From Nocardioides limicola (GTDB lineage: Bacteria; Actinomycetota; Actinomycetes; Propionibacteriales; Nocardioidaceae), in contig NZ_JAERJA010000012.1 of the NCBI RefSeq assembly GCF_016827675.1, positions 1-64,000 of the forward strand: 64,000 nt of DNA. Reading direction: 5' to 3'. Below the pieces are notes generated by a model. The model worked only from the letters and a program-made list of their open reading frames with translations. It was not told the origin of the DNA and ran no database searches. The position numbers and the translations under genes are program-made. Position 1 is the first letter of the stretch, and each line of letters begins with the position of its first letter. Of this stretch, positions 1 to 7,449 are shown piece by piece.

Positions 1-2
1 TG

Positions 3-155
3 TTTCGGCCGCGGGTGGATACGACGTATGTGGGGCGGTTCCGGGTTGATGGTGGTGGGTGGCAGGAGATTCCGGAGTCGTTGATGGTGCCGGGGGTGCC
101 GATCGAGTTGGTGACTCGGGAGGCTGCTGCGGTGCTGGTCGACCCACAGGGCTGA
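3..155 (+). CDS. C-terminal fragment of an unidentified protein (5' truncated by window edge)
   Basis: Only the last 50 codons are inside the window, reading in frame from base 3 to the TGA at 153-155. The fragment contains a segment VGRFRVDGGGWQEIP followed by a valine-rich, beta-strand-like stretch. It loosely resembles the C-terminal beta domain of PKD-type surface or ATP/GTP-binding hypothetical proteins of actinobacteria, but this is only an impression. Codon use is unlike the neighbours, with GTT, GAT, GGT, ATT, TTG and GGG where the rest of the window prefers C-ending codons. That may mean recent acquisition. No function is assigned. Confidence 0.5.
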   Translation, partial: FRPRVDTTYVGRFRVDGGGWQEIPESLMVPGVPIELVTREAAAVLVDPQG

Positions 156-284
156 TCTTTGGGGAAGGTTGAGGTCACCTGGTGGCCTGGATCTTCCCCG
201 AAGTGGCGCTGGTCAGTCCTGCTGTCTGGTTGCCGTCTGCGTGTGCCGGCGATGCGCTCACTGTGGATGGGGGAACAAGCACCG

Positions 285-430
285 AGTTTGTCGAACTGGT
301 TCGTCGAGGGACCGAGTGGAGCGTGCGTAGTCACGAGGGTCTCGACAAGCTCGACCAGCGAAGGTCGACCAGCGAAGGTCGACCAGCGAAGGTCGACCAG
401 CGAAGCTCGACCAGCGAAGCTCGACCGAAG
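285..430. repeat. Intergenic repeat patch with five tandem 14-bp units
   Basis: The 314-base stretch between the first gene and the hydrolase holds no convincing gene. Its right part contains five consecutive 14-bp copies of TCGACCAGCGAAGG (351-420; the last two end in C instead of G), then a partial sixth copy. The segment just before them, with gtctcgacaagctcgacc, resembles the dispersed intergenic repeat seen at 19094-19223 and 51986-52076. The unit length is not a multiple of three, so this is not a coding repeat. Slippage duplication is the simplest origin. Confidence 0.8.
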
Positions 431-469
431 GCTCGGCCCACCGGCGCCATCCAGGACTACGATCGCACC

Positions 470-1342
470 ATGACCACTCGCGTCACCTTCGACAGCGAAG
501 GCATCGACCTGGTCGGCGACCTGCGCACGGCCCCCGACACTGACGGCCGCGCGGCCCCAGCGGTGGTGCTCACCGGGCCGTTCACCGGCGTCAAGGAACA
601 GGTCGTCGGCACCTACGCGGACCGGCTCACCGCCGCCGGGATCACCACGCTCGCCTTCGACCACCGCGGCTTCGGCGAGAGCGGTGGCCGCCGCGGCCAC
701 GAGGACACCCAGGGCAAACTCGCCGACCTCCGCGCTGCCGTCACCGCCCTCGCCGCCAGCGACCAGGTCGACCCGGACCGGATCGGTGTCGTCGGCGTCT
801 GCCTCGGCGGCGGGTACGCCGTCCGGGCCGCCGCCACCGACCCGCGCCTGCACGCCGCCGTCGGCATCGCCGGTGCCTACAACAGCCCCGCGAGGTTCGC
901 CGCCGGGATGGGTATCGCCAACTACCGCGGCGCGCTGGCCAGCATGCTCGCCCACTACGACGACACCCTCCCCGCCGTCGCACCTGACGGGGGAGAGGCC
1001 GCCATGGGCGGCGAGGAGCCGTGGACCTACTACGGCACCGAACGTGGCCACACCCCCACCTGGCGCAACGAGGTCACCCGCGGCTCACTGCACTCGCTGA
1101 TGACCTTCGACGCGCTCGGCGCCGCCGACCTGCTCGGCGACACCCCACTGTTGGTCATCCACGGCCGCCGCGACGACTACTGCTCCCCGGAACTGGCCAG
1201 CGCGGTGGTGGAACGGAGCCCCGGACCGGCCACCCTCACCTGGCTGGACGCCTCCGAACACATCGACCTCTACGACCGCGAACCCTGGGTCACCGACGCG
1301 GTCACCGGCGCTGTCGAGTTCCTCCACCACCATCTGGGCTGA
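470..1342 (+). CDS. Alpha/beta hydrolase, dienelactone-hydrolase-like
   Basis: The 290-residue protein has an alpha/beta-hydrolase fold. The nucleophile elbow at residues 109-113 reads GVCLG, so the nucleophile is Cys111 as in dienelactone hydrolases and not serine. The likely acid is in LLVIHGRRDD near residue 225 and the likely catalytic His is in SEHIDLYD near residue 264. A longer reading frame runs upstream through the tandem repeat, but the ATG at 470 starts exactly where similarity to the fold begins, so it was chosen. No signal peptide is visible, so it is probably cytosolic. The substrate is unknown. It overlaps the convergent SRPBCC gene by 41 bp. Confidence 0.8.
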   Translation: MTTRVTFDSEGIDLVGDLRTAPDTDGRAAPAVVLTGPFTGVKEQVVGTYADRLTAAGITTLAFDHRGFGESGGRRGHEDTQGKLADLRAAVTALAASDQVDPDRIGVVGVCLGGGYAVRAAATDPRLHAAVGIAGAYNSPARFAAGMGIANYRGALASMLAHYDDTLPAVAPDGGEAAMGGEEPWTYYGTERGHTPTWRNEVTRGSLHSLMTFDALGAADLLGDTPLLVIHGRRDDYCSPELASAVVERSPGPATLTWLDASEHIDLYDREPWVTDAVTGAVEFLHHHLG

Positions 1343-1793
1343 GCTCGACGTACTCGGCGAGGTTCGCCAGCGAGGACGCGAGGCCGGCCGCGTGATCCTC
1401 GGCGGAGATCCCCGGCGGCACGTTCTCTGCCCGCACCTGGACCATCGCTCCACCCGCGGCGGTCGAGACCGTCCAGGTCATCCGCATCGTCCCTGCGTAC
1501 GACGGATCCTCGGCGTCGAAGTCGACGTCCTGCACCACCCGCCGGCCGGGATCGATCTCGACGAACCTGGCCGCCACCATGTCGGTGTCGGCCGTCGTCT
1601 TCCCGGCACCCGGCTCGTCGTACCGCAACTCCAGGCGATAGCCGCCCCCCGGTCTGGCGTCGAACCACTCGAACCGGGCCGTCATCCCCGTCGGCGGCAG
1701 CCACGCGACGAGGGCACCGGGGTCGATCAGCGCCGCGAACACCCGTCCCGGTTCGGCAGCGATCACCCTTGAGGCGACGTCGGTGCGGGTCAT
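1302..1793 (-). CDS. SRPBCC (AHSA1-type) ligand-binding domain protein
   Basis: This 163-residue protein is a single START/AHSA1-like domain. It opens with the typical 'vfaALIDPGALVAWLPP' helix and carries a central region with ARPGGGYRLEL, which forms the curved sheet of the hydrophobic pocket. Family members bind small hydrophobic ligands, and the ligand cannot be read from sequence. Its ATG overlaps the stop of the upstream TetR gene by 4 bp (ATGA), so the two are co-transcribed and probably translationally coupled. The TetR protein may sense the same ligand. Confidence 0.85.
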   Translation of the reverse strand: MTRTDVASRVIAAEPGRVFAALIDPGALVAWLPPTGMTARFEWFDARPGGGYRLELRYDEPGAGKTTADTDMVAARFVEIDPGRRVVQDVDFDAEDPSYAGTMRMTWTVSTAAGGAMVQVRAENVPPGISAEDHAAGLASSLANLAEYVELSPDGGGGTRQRR

Positions 1794-2335
1794 CGGGCGA
1801 ACCCCGCCCGCACCACCAGCGCGATCACCGGCCGCGCGTCCACCTCGGCGTGCCGGGCGATCCGGTGCAGGTAGAGCCCCTCGAAGCAGGTGGCCAGCGC
1901 CTGGGTGGCCAACGAGGGATCGGGCGCCCCGAGGCGGGCGAAGGTGGGCACGATGGCCTGCTCCATCACCCGCCGACCGCCGGCCAGGCTGGCCCGCAGC
2001 TCGGGGTCGTGGCCAGCCTCCACGAGCAGCGCCAACCGAGCCGCCGTCGTGGTCAGGTTCGGCCCGGTGAGGAACTCGAACAACCCGACCAGTCCGTCGA
2101 TGAGCTCCTCGACGGTGTCCGGAGCGAACGCTGCCGCGACCTCGGGCAACTCCTCGCTCACCATCGCTGCCGCCACCCCGTCGAACAACGCGGCCCGGGT
2201 GCGGAAGTGGTTCGAGGTCGACCCCTTCGGCAGTCCGGCCCGCTCGTCGATGCGCAGATGCGTGAGTGCGCGGATCCCCTCGGTGCCGAGCAGCTCGATC
2301 GCCGCGGCGACGGCGCGATCTCGGTTCGAGGGCAT
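1790..2335 (-). CDS. TetR/AcrR-family transcriptional regulator
   Basis: The 181-residue protein starts MPSNRDRAVAAAIELL, and its N-terminal helix-turn-helix contains ALTHLRIDERAGLPKGSTSNHF, typical of the TetR family. The C-terminal two thirds are the usual helical ligand-binding and dimerisation domain. A GTG 24 bp upstream would lie inside the operator palindrome, so ATG 2335 is preferred. The gene leads an operon with the SRPBCC gene and faces the membrane-protein gene at 2407 across two operator-like palindromes. It therefore probably represses both directions until a ligand binds. Confidence 0.88.
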   Translation of the reverse strand: MPSNRDRAVAAAIELLGTEGIRALTHLRIDERAGLPKGSTSNHFRTRAALFDGVAAAMVSEELPEVAAAFAPDTVEELIDGLVGLFEFLTGPNLTTTAARLALLVEAGHDPELRASLAGGRRVMEQAIVPTFARLGAPDPSLATQALATCFEGLYLHRIARHAEVDARPVIALVVRAGFAR

Positions 2336-2356
2336 GCGTCCCACTATAGACACGAG

Positions 2357-2395
2357 CACTACAAACGTAGTGACATAGGCACTATGAACGTAGTA
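2357..2395. promoter_or_regulatory. Twin TetR-type operators in a divergent promoter
   Basis: Two 16-bp sites share one architecture: CACTACAAACGTAGTG at 2357-2372 is a perfect 6-4-6 palindrome, and CACTATGAACGTAGTA at 2380-2395 is a near copy. Their starts are 23 bp apart, about two helical turns, so two dimers could sit on the same DNA face. They lie between the start codons of the TetR gene (2335) and the membrane-protein gene (2407). This is the expected place for autoregulation and divergent repression. Confidence 0.8.
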
Positions 2396-2406
2396 GCCTC
2401 GTCGGC

Positions 2407-2817
2407 ATGACCTACTTCGTGCTGGCGTCGCTGCTGCTGACGGTCGGCGTCGGCGTCCTCACGCTGGTGCGGTGGCTGTCGCACCGCGGCGCCACCTTCC
2501 CGACCCGCCTCATCGTCACCCACGTGGGCACCGCAGTGCTGGCCCTCGGCTGCTGGATCACCTTCATGCTGGGCGACCGGGTGCTCTGGGCCTGGCTGAC
2601 TCTCGGCGTACTCACCCTCGCCAACATCGTCGGCGACACCATCCTCACCGGCCGGTTCCGCGCCATCTCCGGGGTCACCACCTCGTCGCTGACCGACTAT
2701 GGGCGCGCGGTCGTCGCCGTCGTCACCGGCAAGCGGCCGGCCGCTCCCACCCTGCACGCACTCGGCGCTGGAGTCACCTACTTCGCCACCCTCGCCGCCG
2801 CGGTGATCGCTACCTGA
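2407..2817 (+). CDS. Small four-helix membrane protein, unknown function
   Basis: The 136-residue protein has about four hydrophobic segments (near residues 3-23, 38-56, 60-78 and 115-135), so it is an integral membrane protein. A conserved-looking loop after helix three reads GRFRAISGVTTSSLTDYGRAVV. I do not recognise a named family. Its start codon lies 12 bp after the second TetR operator, so it is the probable main target of the divergent TetR regulator. A short TGCCCC/GGGGCA hairpin (2822-2836) follows the stop without a T-tract. Confidence 0.75.
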   Translation: MTYFVLASLLLTVGVGVLTLVRWLSHRGATFPTRLIVTHVGTAVLALGCWITFMLGDRVLWAWLTLGVLTLANIVGDTILTGRFRAISGVTTSSLTDYGRAVVAVVTGKRPAAPTLHALGAGVTYFATLAAAVIAT

Positions 2818-2846
2818 ACCTTGCCCCGATGGGGCAGGATCAAGGT

Positions 2847-3095
2847 ATGGCCCCCCTCATCACCGACCAGCGATCCACCCCCGGCCTCGCCGTGATCGCC
2901 TGGATCGTCACCCTGTTCACGGCCTTCTACATGCTGCCCTGGGCGATTGCGACGACCCGCGGCAAGAGCAACCAATGGTTCATCTTCTGGCTCAACCTGC
3001 TGCTCGGCTGGTCGGTCATCGGCTGGATCGTGGCATTGGTGCTCTCGCTCACGTCGCACCGGCCGCTCGCCTACGCCGACCCGCACCGCTACTGA
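2847..3095 (+). CDS. Small two-helix membrane protein of the superinfection-immunity family
   Basis: The 82-residue protein has two membrane helices. The first ends in FTAFYMLPWAIATTRGKSN and the second is in FWLNLLLGWSVIGWIVALVL. The arrangement, with a short polar N-terminus, helix, RGK.N loop and WxxxGWxxAL helix, matches the Imm_superinfect family named after the T4 immunity protein. In bacteria such proteins are widespread and mostly uncharacterised, so immunity to phage is not implied. An ATG at 2829 is also in frame, but it lies in a hairpin, so ATG 2847 was chosen. Confidence 0.75.
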   Translation: MAPLITDQRSTPGLAVIAWIVTLFTAFYMLPWAIATTRGKSNQWFIFWLNLLLGWSVIGWIVALVLSLTSHRPLAYADPHRY

Positions 3096-3099
3096 GCGG

Positions 3100-3858
3100 G
3101 TGAGTGGCCGCACCGGCCCCGGAGCCCCCTCCACGGCCGCTGACCTCCAGGCTGCGATCGGCGCCGCAGCCGACCCGGAGTACGCCGCCACCCTGCAGTG
3201 GTTCTTCAAGACCGGCCCCGGCGAGTACGGCGAGGGTGACCGGTTCGCCGGCGTGAAGGTGCCGGTGACCCGCCGGATCGTTCGGGGGTACCGGAACCTC
3301 CCCCTGGAGGAGATCGAGGTGCTCCTGGAGTCACCGATCCACGAGGCACGCTTCGCCGCCCTGGTGTTGCTGAACCACCGGGTCGCCAGGGCCACCAAGG
3401 CCCAGGACACGGCTGCCCACCAGGAGATCGTCCGCCGCTACCTGGCCGCGCTGGCCCGTGGACGGATCAACAACTGGGACCTCGTCGACGTCTCTGCCGA
3501 GCACATCCTGGGCGCCTGGCTGTTGGACCGTCCGCGGGACCAACTGTTCGACCTGGCTGGCTCCGCGGACCTGTGGCAGCGCCGGGTCGCGATGATCGCC
3601 ACGTTCGCGTTCATCAAGGCCGGTGACGCCACCACCACCCTGGCGCTGGCCGAGCGACTCCTCAACGACCGACACGACCTGATGCAGAAGGCGGTCGGCT
3701 GGATGCTGCGCGAGGTCGGCAAACGCATCGACCGGACCCTGCTCACCGACTTCCTCGACGCCCACGCGGCCGCGATGGGGCGCACCGCGTTGAGCTATGC
3801 CACCGAGCACCTGAGCCCCGAGGAGCGGGCGGCCTACCGCGCCGCGAGGCCGCTATGA
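3100..3858 (+). CDS. DNA alkylation repair protein, AlkD-like
   Basis: The 252-residue protein is built of HEAT-like helical repeats. It shows AlkD-family features: FFKTGPGEYGEGDRFAGVKVP near the N-terminus, then NNWDLVDVSAEHILG and the C-terminal KAVGWMLREVGKR motif. AlkD glycosylases remove N3- and N7-alkylated purines without flipping the base. It starts at a GTG four bases after the preceding stop, so it probably shares a transcript with the small membrane protein. Its 3' end overlaps the convergent arsR gene by 6 bp. The length fits the family (230-250). Confidence 0.88.
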   Translation: MSGRTGPGAPSTAADLQAAIGAAADPEYAATLQWFFKTGPGEYGEGDRFAGVKVPVTRRIVRGYRNLPLEEIEVLLESPIHEARFAALVLLNHRVARATKAQDTAAHQEIVRRYLAALARGRINNWDLVDVSAEHILGAWLLDRPRDQLFDLAGSADLWQRRVAMIATFAFIKAGDATTTLALAERLLNDRHDLMQKAVGWMLREVGKRIDRTLLTDFLDAHAAAMGRTALSYATEHLSPEERAAYRAARPL

Positions 3859-4176
3859 GATCGCGGACGCGAGTGCCTCGAGTGCACCGGGCACGAGGCT
3901 GTAGTAGGCCCATTTGCCGCGCTGTTCACGGGTGACCAGGCCGGCGGCGACGAGCTGCTTCATGTGATGCGAGACGGTCGGCTGGGACAGGCCGACCGGG
4001 TCGGTCAGGTCGCAGATGCACGCCTCGTCTGCCGCGGCGATCAACGACAGCAGCTTCACCCGGGTGGGGTCGCCGAGTGCCTTGAACATCCGCGCCAGCG
4101 CCTCGGCCGCTTCGTCGTCGAGCCGTCCGCCGGTGACCGGTGAGCAGCAGGCGGTCAGGGGAAGCATCGTGGTCAT
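3853..4176 (-). CDS. arsR: ArsR-family arsenite-responsive repressor
   Basis: This 107-residue winged-helix protein carries DPTRVKLLSLI and the recognition segment QPTVSHHMKQLVAAGLV. Its cysteines are Cys10-Cys11 near the N-terminus plus Cys53 and Cys55. A vicinal pair plus a cysteine near residue 55 is the arsenite site described for the Corynebacterium glutamicum ArsR (Cys15, Cys16, Cys55), so As(III)/Sb(III) sensing is likely. It faces a flavoprotein gene across two ArsR-type boxes, and no arsenite pump or arsenate reductase is adjacent. Confidence 0.85.
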   Translation of the reverse strand: MTTMLPLTACCSPVTGGRLDDEAAEALARMFKALGDPTRVKLLSLIAAADEACICDLTDPVGLSQPTVSHHMKQLVAAGLVTREQRGKWAYYSLVPGALEALASAIS

Positions 4177-4196
4177 GGATCCAGTGTGCCAAATGC

Positions 4197-4248
4197 ATTG
4201 ACAGTTGTCGATGGGAGGCTACGATAAGACCCATCGACATACTTCGAT
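4197..4248 (+). promoter_or_regulatory. Promoter with two ArsR operator boxes
   Basis: Two boxes share the pattern ATYGA-N6-TCGAT: ATTGACAGTTGTCGAT at 4197-4212 and ATCGACATACTTCGAT at 4233-4248. Box 1 overlaps a -35 TTGACA (4198-4203), which is followed after 16 bp by a -10 TACGAT (4220-4225) reading toward the flavoprotein. Box 2 lies just past the expected transcription start. The sequence between them also forms a perfect 9-bp inverted repeat, GTCGATGGG at 4207-4215 with CCCATCGAC at 4230-4238. Repression of both divergent genes by ArsR follows naturally. Confidence 0.8.
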
Positions 4249-4259
4249 ATGACCCCATG

Positions 4260-4293
4260 AACCGAACTGAACGAACCGAACTGAACGAACCGA
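4260..4293 (+). repeat. 14-bp tandem repeat in the 5' leader
   Basis: Two exact copies of AACCGAACTGAACG (4260-4273 and 4274-4287) are followed by a partial third copy that runs into the GAGGGAG ribosome binding site of the flavoprotein gene. An in-frame ATG at 4257 would translate this repeat as NRTERTELNEP. The ATG at 4305 has the better ribosome binding site and is taken as the start. Confidence 0.8.
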
Positions 4294-4304
4294 GGGAGCA
4301 CCCC

Positions 4305-5624
4305 ATGAACGACCTGCCCATCGTGGTCATCGGCGCCGGACCCCAGGGGCTCGCCGCAGCCGCCCACCTGCGCGAGCGCGGCCTCACCCCGCTGGTCCTC
4401 GAGCAGGGCCACGCGCCCGCTGCGGCCGTCGCCGAATGGGGCCACGTCCGACTCTTCTCGGCATGGCCCGAACTGATCGACGCCGCGTCCGTGCGACTCC
4501 TGGAAGCCACCGGCTGGACGGCCCCGACCACCGGCTACCCGACCGGCGCACAGTGGATCGAGCGCTATCTGGCTCCGCTCGCCGCCGCGCTCGGGGATCG
4601 GATCCGGTACGACGCGTTGGTCACCGGCGTCTCCCGGCAGGGCCGGGACCGGCTCGTCGACGCCGACCGGGCGAACACCCCGTTCACCGTGCACGTGGTC
4701 GACGCAGCGGGTCGGGAGGAGCGGCTGCTCGCCCGTGCCGTCATCGATGCCTCCGGCACCTGGCGCACCCCCAACCCCGCCGGTGCCGACGGCCTGCCCG
4801 CGCTCGGCGAGCGCGCGCACGCCGCCCTGATCAGCCACCAGGTCCCCGACCGCACCCACCCCGACCCCTACGCGGGCAAGCACACGGTGCTGATCGGCGC
4901 CGGCGACTCGGCGTTCAACGCCATCAGCGAACTGACCAGGATCGCCTCCGCTCACCCCGGAACCACGATCACCTGGGCGATCCGCCGGGTGGTGTCGGAG
5001 ACCACCTTCGGCGGCGGCGCGGACGACCAGCTCCCCGAGCGCGGCGCGCTCGGAATCCGCGCCCGGCAGGCCGTCGAGTCCGCCCACGTCGACCTGGTCA
5101 CCGGCTTCCGGACCGCCCGGATCGACACCGACGCCGACGGTCGGGCCCTGGTCACCGGGGAAGGCGGGCGGGTGCTCCCCGCAGCCGACTCGGTGGTGGT
5201 GCTCACCGGATTCCGTCCCGACCTCTCCTTCCTGGGCGAGGTCCGCCTGGACCTCGACCCCACCTTGGAGGCACCCCGCAACATCGCCGCCGAGATCGAC
5301 CCCAACATCCACTCCTGCGGCTCGGTGCAGGCCACCGGCGCCGCCGACCTGGCCCAGCCCGAACCGGACCTCTACCTGGTCGGGATGAAGTCCTACGGCC
5401 GAGCGCCCACCTTCCTGGCCCTCACCGGCTACGAACAGGTGCGCAGTGTGGTGGCTGCGATCGCCGGCGACCACGAGGCCGCGGCCCGGGTCGAGCTGGT
5501 GCTGCCTGACACGGGAGTCTGCGGCGGCGCCGGTGTGTACGACGAACCCGACGGCGTGGGTGGCGGGTGCTGCGCCCCGGTGGGCCAGGAGGTGCTCAGC
5601 ATCGGCGCCGGGCCGCGCGGCTGA
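4305..5624 (+). CDS. ArsO-like FAD/NAD(P)H flavoprotein monooxygenase with Cys-rich tail
   Basis: The 439-residue protein has an N-terminal FAD Rossmann motif, VVIGAGPQGLAAAAHL, and a second dinucleotide motif, VLIGAGDSAFNAI, near residue 193. This is the layout of group B flavin monooxygenases such as ArsO and the putative K+-transport flavoproteins. Its C-terminal 40 residues add three cysteines, VCGG followed by GGCC, a vicinal pair suited to binding As(III). With arsR and ArsR boxes immediately upstream, a role in organoarsenical or arsenite oxidation is inferred, but the chemistry is unproven. Start chosen at ATG 4305 after GAGGGAG. Confidence 0.75.
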   Translation: MNDLPIVVIGAGPQGLAAAAHLRERGLTPLVLEQGHAPAAAVAEWGHVRLFSAWPELIDAASVRLLEATGWTAPTTGYPTGAQWIERYLAPLAAALGDRIRYDALVTGVSRQGRDRLVDADRANTPFTVHVVDAAGREERLLARAVIDASGTWRTPNPAGADGLPALGERAHAALISHQVPDRTHPDPYAGKHTVLIGAGDSAFNAISELTRIASAHPGTTITWAIRRVVSETTFGGGADDQLPERGALGIRARQAVESAHVDLVTGFRTARIDTDADGRALVTGEGGRVLPAADSVVVLTGFRPDLSFLGEVRLDLDPTLEAPRNIAAEIDPNIHSCGSVQATGAADLAQPEPDLYLVGMKSYGRAPTFLALTGYEQVRSVVAAIAGDHEAAARVELVLPDTGVCGGAGVYDEPDGVGGGCCAPVGQEVLSIGAGPRG

Positions 5625-5745
5625 GTCGACGCGTTTGTGGCTGGCACACAACGGCGGCGTCGATGTTGGTCCGTGGACACTGTCGAGGGGCCCGGTGCGG
5701 CGGCGAGGCTGAGGCACATCAGATGTCCCGACCTCAGGAGGGTCC

Positions 5746-5868
5746 ATGTCCTCGGTTCTTGCCACCATCGCCCCGATCGTCGCCTTCATGCTGATCCCGG
5801 TATGGATCCCGCTCGGCGTGATGGCCTGCGGTGCCGTCTACGACGTGGTCAGGCCGTCCCGGGCCTGA
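5746..5868 (+). CDS. 40-residue single-pass membrane protein
   Basis: A strong ribosome binding site, CAGGAGGG, sits four bases before ATG 5746. The resulting 40-residue protein has a hydrophobic N-terminal half (VLATIAPIVAFMLIPVWIPL), a continuing MACGAVYDVV segment and a basic end RPSRA, so it is a short transmembrane protein. The 120 bases before it hold nothing else that I recognise. Function unknown. The good ribosome binding site and clean hydrophobic profile support a real gene. Confidence 0.55.
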   Translation: MSSVLATIAPIVAFMLIPVWIPLGVMACGAVYDVVRPSRA

Positions 5869-5981
5869 CCCCGCGCTGATCCTTCCCGCCAGCGCCGAGG
5901 CGGGGCCGAGCTGGCTTCCGGCGATATCGTGGTCACCCAGGCGACCGGCGCCATGCCGGGCGGGCGACGACAGGGGCAGCG

Positions 5982-7400
5982 ATGACCAGCGCGGTGGTGG
6001 TGGGCAGTGGGCCCAACGGGCTGGCAGCCGCCATCCGGCTGGCCCAGTCCGGCGTGGCCGTCACCGTGCTGGAGGGCAGCGATCGCCCCGGCGGCGGCGC
6101 CCGGACCTCCGAGCTCACGGTGCCCGGCGTACTCCACGACGACTGCGCGGCCTTCCATCCCACCGGAGTGGTGTCGCCGTTCCTGGCCGGGCTGGGGCTT
6201 GACCGGTTCGGTCTGGAGTGGGTGTGGCCCGACCTCGATCTGGTGCATCCGCTGGACGACGGCAGCGCGGGGGTGCTCTCCCGGGACATGGACGTGACGC
6301 TGGCCTCGCTGGGGGTTGACGCCCGACGCTGGCAACGGACCTTCGGTCCGCTGGTGGACTCCTTCGACGACCTGCTGGCCGAGATCTTCCAGCCGGTGCT
6401 GCACTGGCCCCGGCACCCGGTGACGCTGACCCGTTTCGGGATCCAGGCGCTTCAACCGGCGACCTGGGTCGCCCGGCGTTGGCGCACCGAGCAGGCCCGG
6501 GCGCTCTTCATGGGGGCGGCCGCGCACCTCTTCGGTCGGCTGGACAGGCCGCTGAGCGGCTCGGTAGGGCTGATGCTCACCGCCGCCGGGCATCGGGCCG
6601 GGTGGCCGGTCGCCAAGGGCGGCACCGGCGCCATCACCGACGCGATGGTCGGGCTGCTGGCCAGCCTCGGCGGCACCGTCAAGACCGGCGTGCCGGTGAC
6701 CAGCCTGGCCGAGCTGCGGTCCGGCTTCGACGCGGACCTGGTGATGCTGGACACCGCGCCGGCCGGGGTGCTGAGCATCGTCGGCGACGCACTGCCCGGA
6801 CGGGTACGCCGGCAACTCGGCCGCTACACGTACGGCCCGGCGGCCTTCAAGGTGGACTTCGCGATCGACGGGCACGTGCCGTGGACCAACCCCGAGGCTC
6901 GCCGGGCCGGCACCCTGCACCTGGGCGGGGAAGCCGCCGAGATCGCCTCGGTGGAGGCAGCGGTGGCTCGCGGCCAGATGCCGGAGCGTCCGTTCATGCT
7001 GGTCGGCCAGCAGTACCTCGCTGACCCGTCCCGGTCGGCCGGGTCGATCAACCCGCTGTGGGCCTACGCGCACGTGCCCCACGGCTGGACCGGGGACGCC
7101 TCCGCCGCGCTGATCGGCCAGATCGAACGCTTCGCGCCCGGCTTCGCCGACCAGATCGTGGCCACCCACGTGCGTGGACCGGCCGAGCTGACGGCGTACA
7201 ACCCCAACTATGTCGGCGGCGACATCAGCGCCGGCGCCAACACCGCCAGGCAGATCGCGCTGCGACCCCGGGTCGCGGTCAACCCCTACCGGCTCGGTGT
7301 GGACGGGGTCTACCTGTGCTCCTCGGCGACGCCGCCGGGTGGGGGAGTGCACGGCATGTGCGGCTTCAACGCCGCCGAGGCGGCGCTGGCTCGTCTCTGA
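5982..7400 (+). CDS. Phytoene-dehydrogenase-like FAD oxidoreductase
   Basis: The 472-residue protein opens with the FAD-binding VVVGSGPNGLAAAIRLAQSG and then RPGGGARTSEL, the signature of the CrtI / NAD(P)/FAD-dependent oxidoreductase superfamily. It closes with the family's C-terminal FAD motif GVYLCSSATPPGGGVHGMCG. A middle segment, GRDRP.GSVGLML...KGGTGAITDAM in outline, is also typical. No phytoene synthase or other carotenoid gene is nearby, so it is better called a CrtI-like oxidoreductase (pyridine nucleotide-disulfide oxidoreductase domain 2 type) than a carotenoid desaturase. An MFS gene follows 49 bp later on the same strand. Confidence 0.82.
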   Translation: MTSAVVVGSGPNGLAAAIRLAQSGVAVTVLEGSDRPGGGARTSELTVPGVLHDDCAAFHPTGVVSPFLAGLGLDRFGLEWVWPDLDLVHPLDDGSAGVLSRDMDVTLASLGVDARRWQRTFGPLVDSFDDLLAEIFQPVLHWPRHPVTLTRFGIQALQPATWVARRWRTEQARALFMGAAAHLFGRLDRPLSGSVGLMLTAAGHRAGWPVAKGGTGAITDAMVGLLASLGGTVKTGVPVTSLAELRSGFDADLVMLDTAPAGVLSIVGDALPGRVRRQLGRYTYGPAAFKVDFAIDGHVPWTNPEARRAGTLHLGGEAAEIASVEAAVARGQMPERPFMLVGQQYLADPSRSAGSINPLWAYAHVPHGWTGDASAALIGQIERFAPGFADQIVATHVRGPAELTAYNPNYVGGDISAGANTARQIALRPRVAVNPYRLGVDGVYLCSSATPPGGGVHGMCGFNAAEAALARL

Positions 7401-7449
7401 CCGCCCGCCAGATGGGTGCGGCTGGGGTCCGTCCGCGACACTGGTGGAC

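Noticed and set aside
182..469. A 96-codon in-frame extension of the dienelactone-hydrolase-like gene upstream of 470
   Set aside because: It translates the tandem repeat and has no fold similarity; the ATG at 470 starts at the domain.
2847..3095. Phage superinfection-immunity function for the small membrane protein
   Set aside because: No phage genes are in the window and the family is widespread in bacteria with unknown roles.
5982..7400. A carotenoid biosynthesis cluster
   Set aside because: Only a CrtI-like flavoprotein is present; no phytoene synthase, cyclase or prenyltransferase lies nearby.
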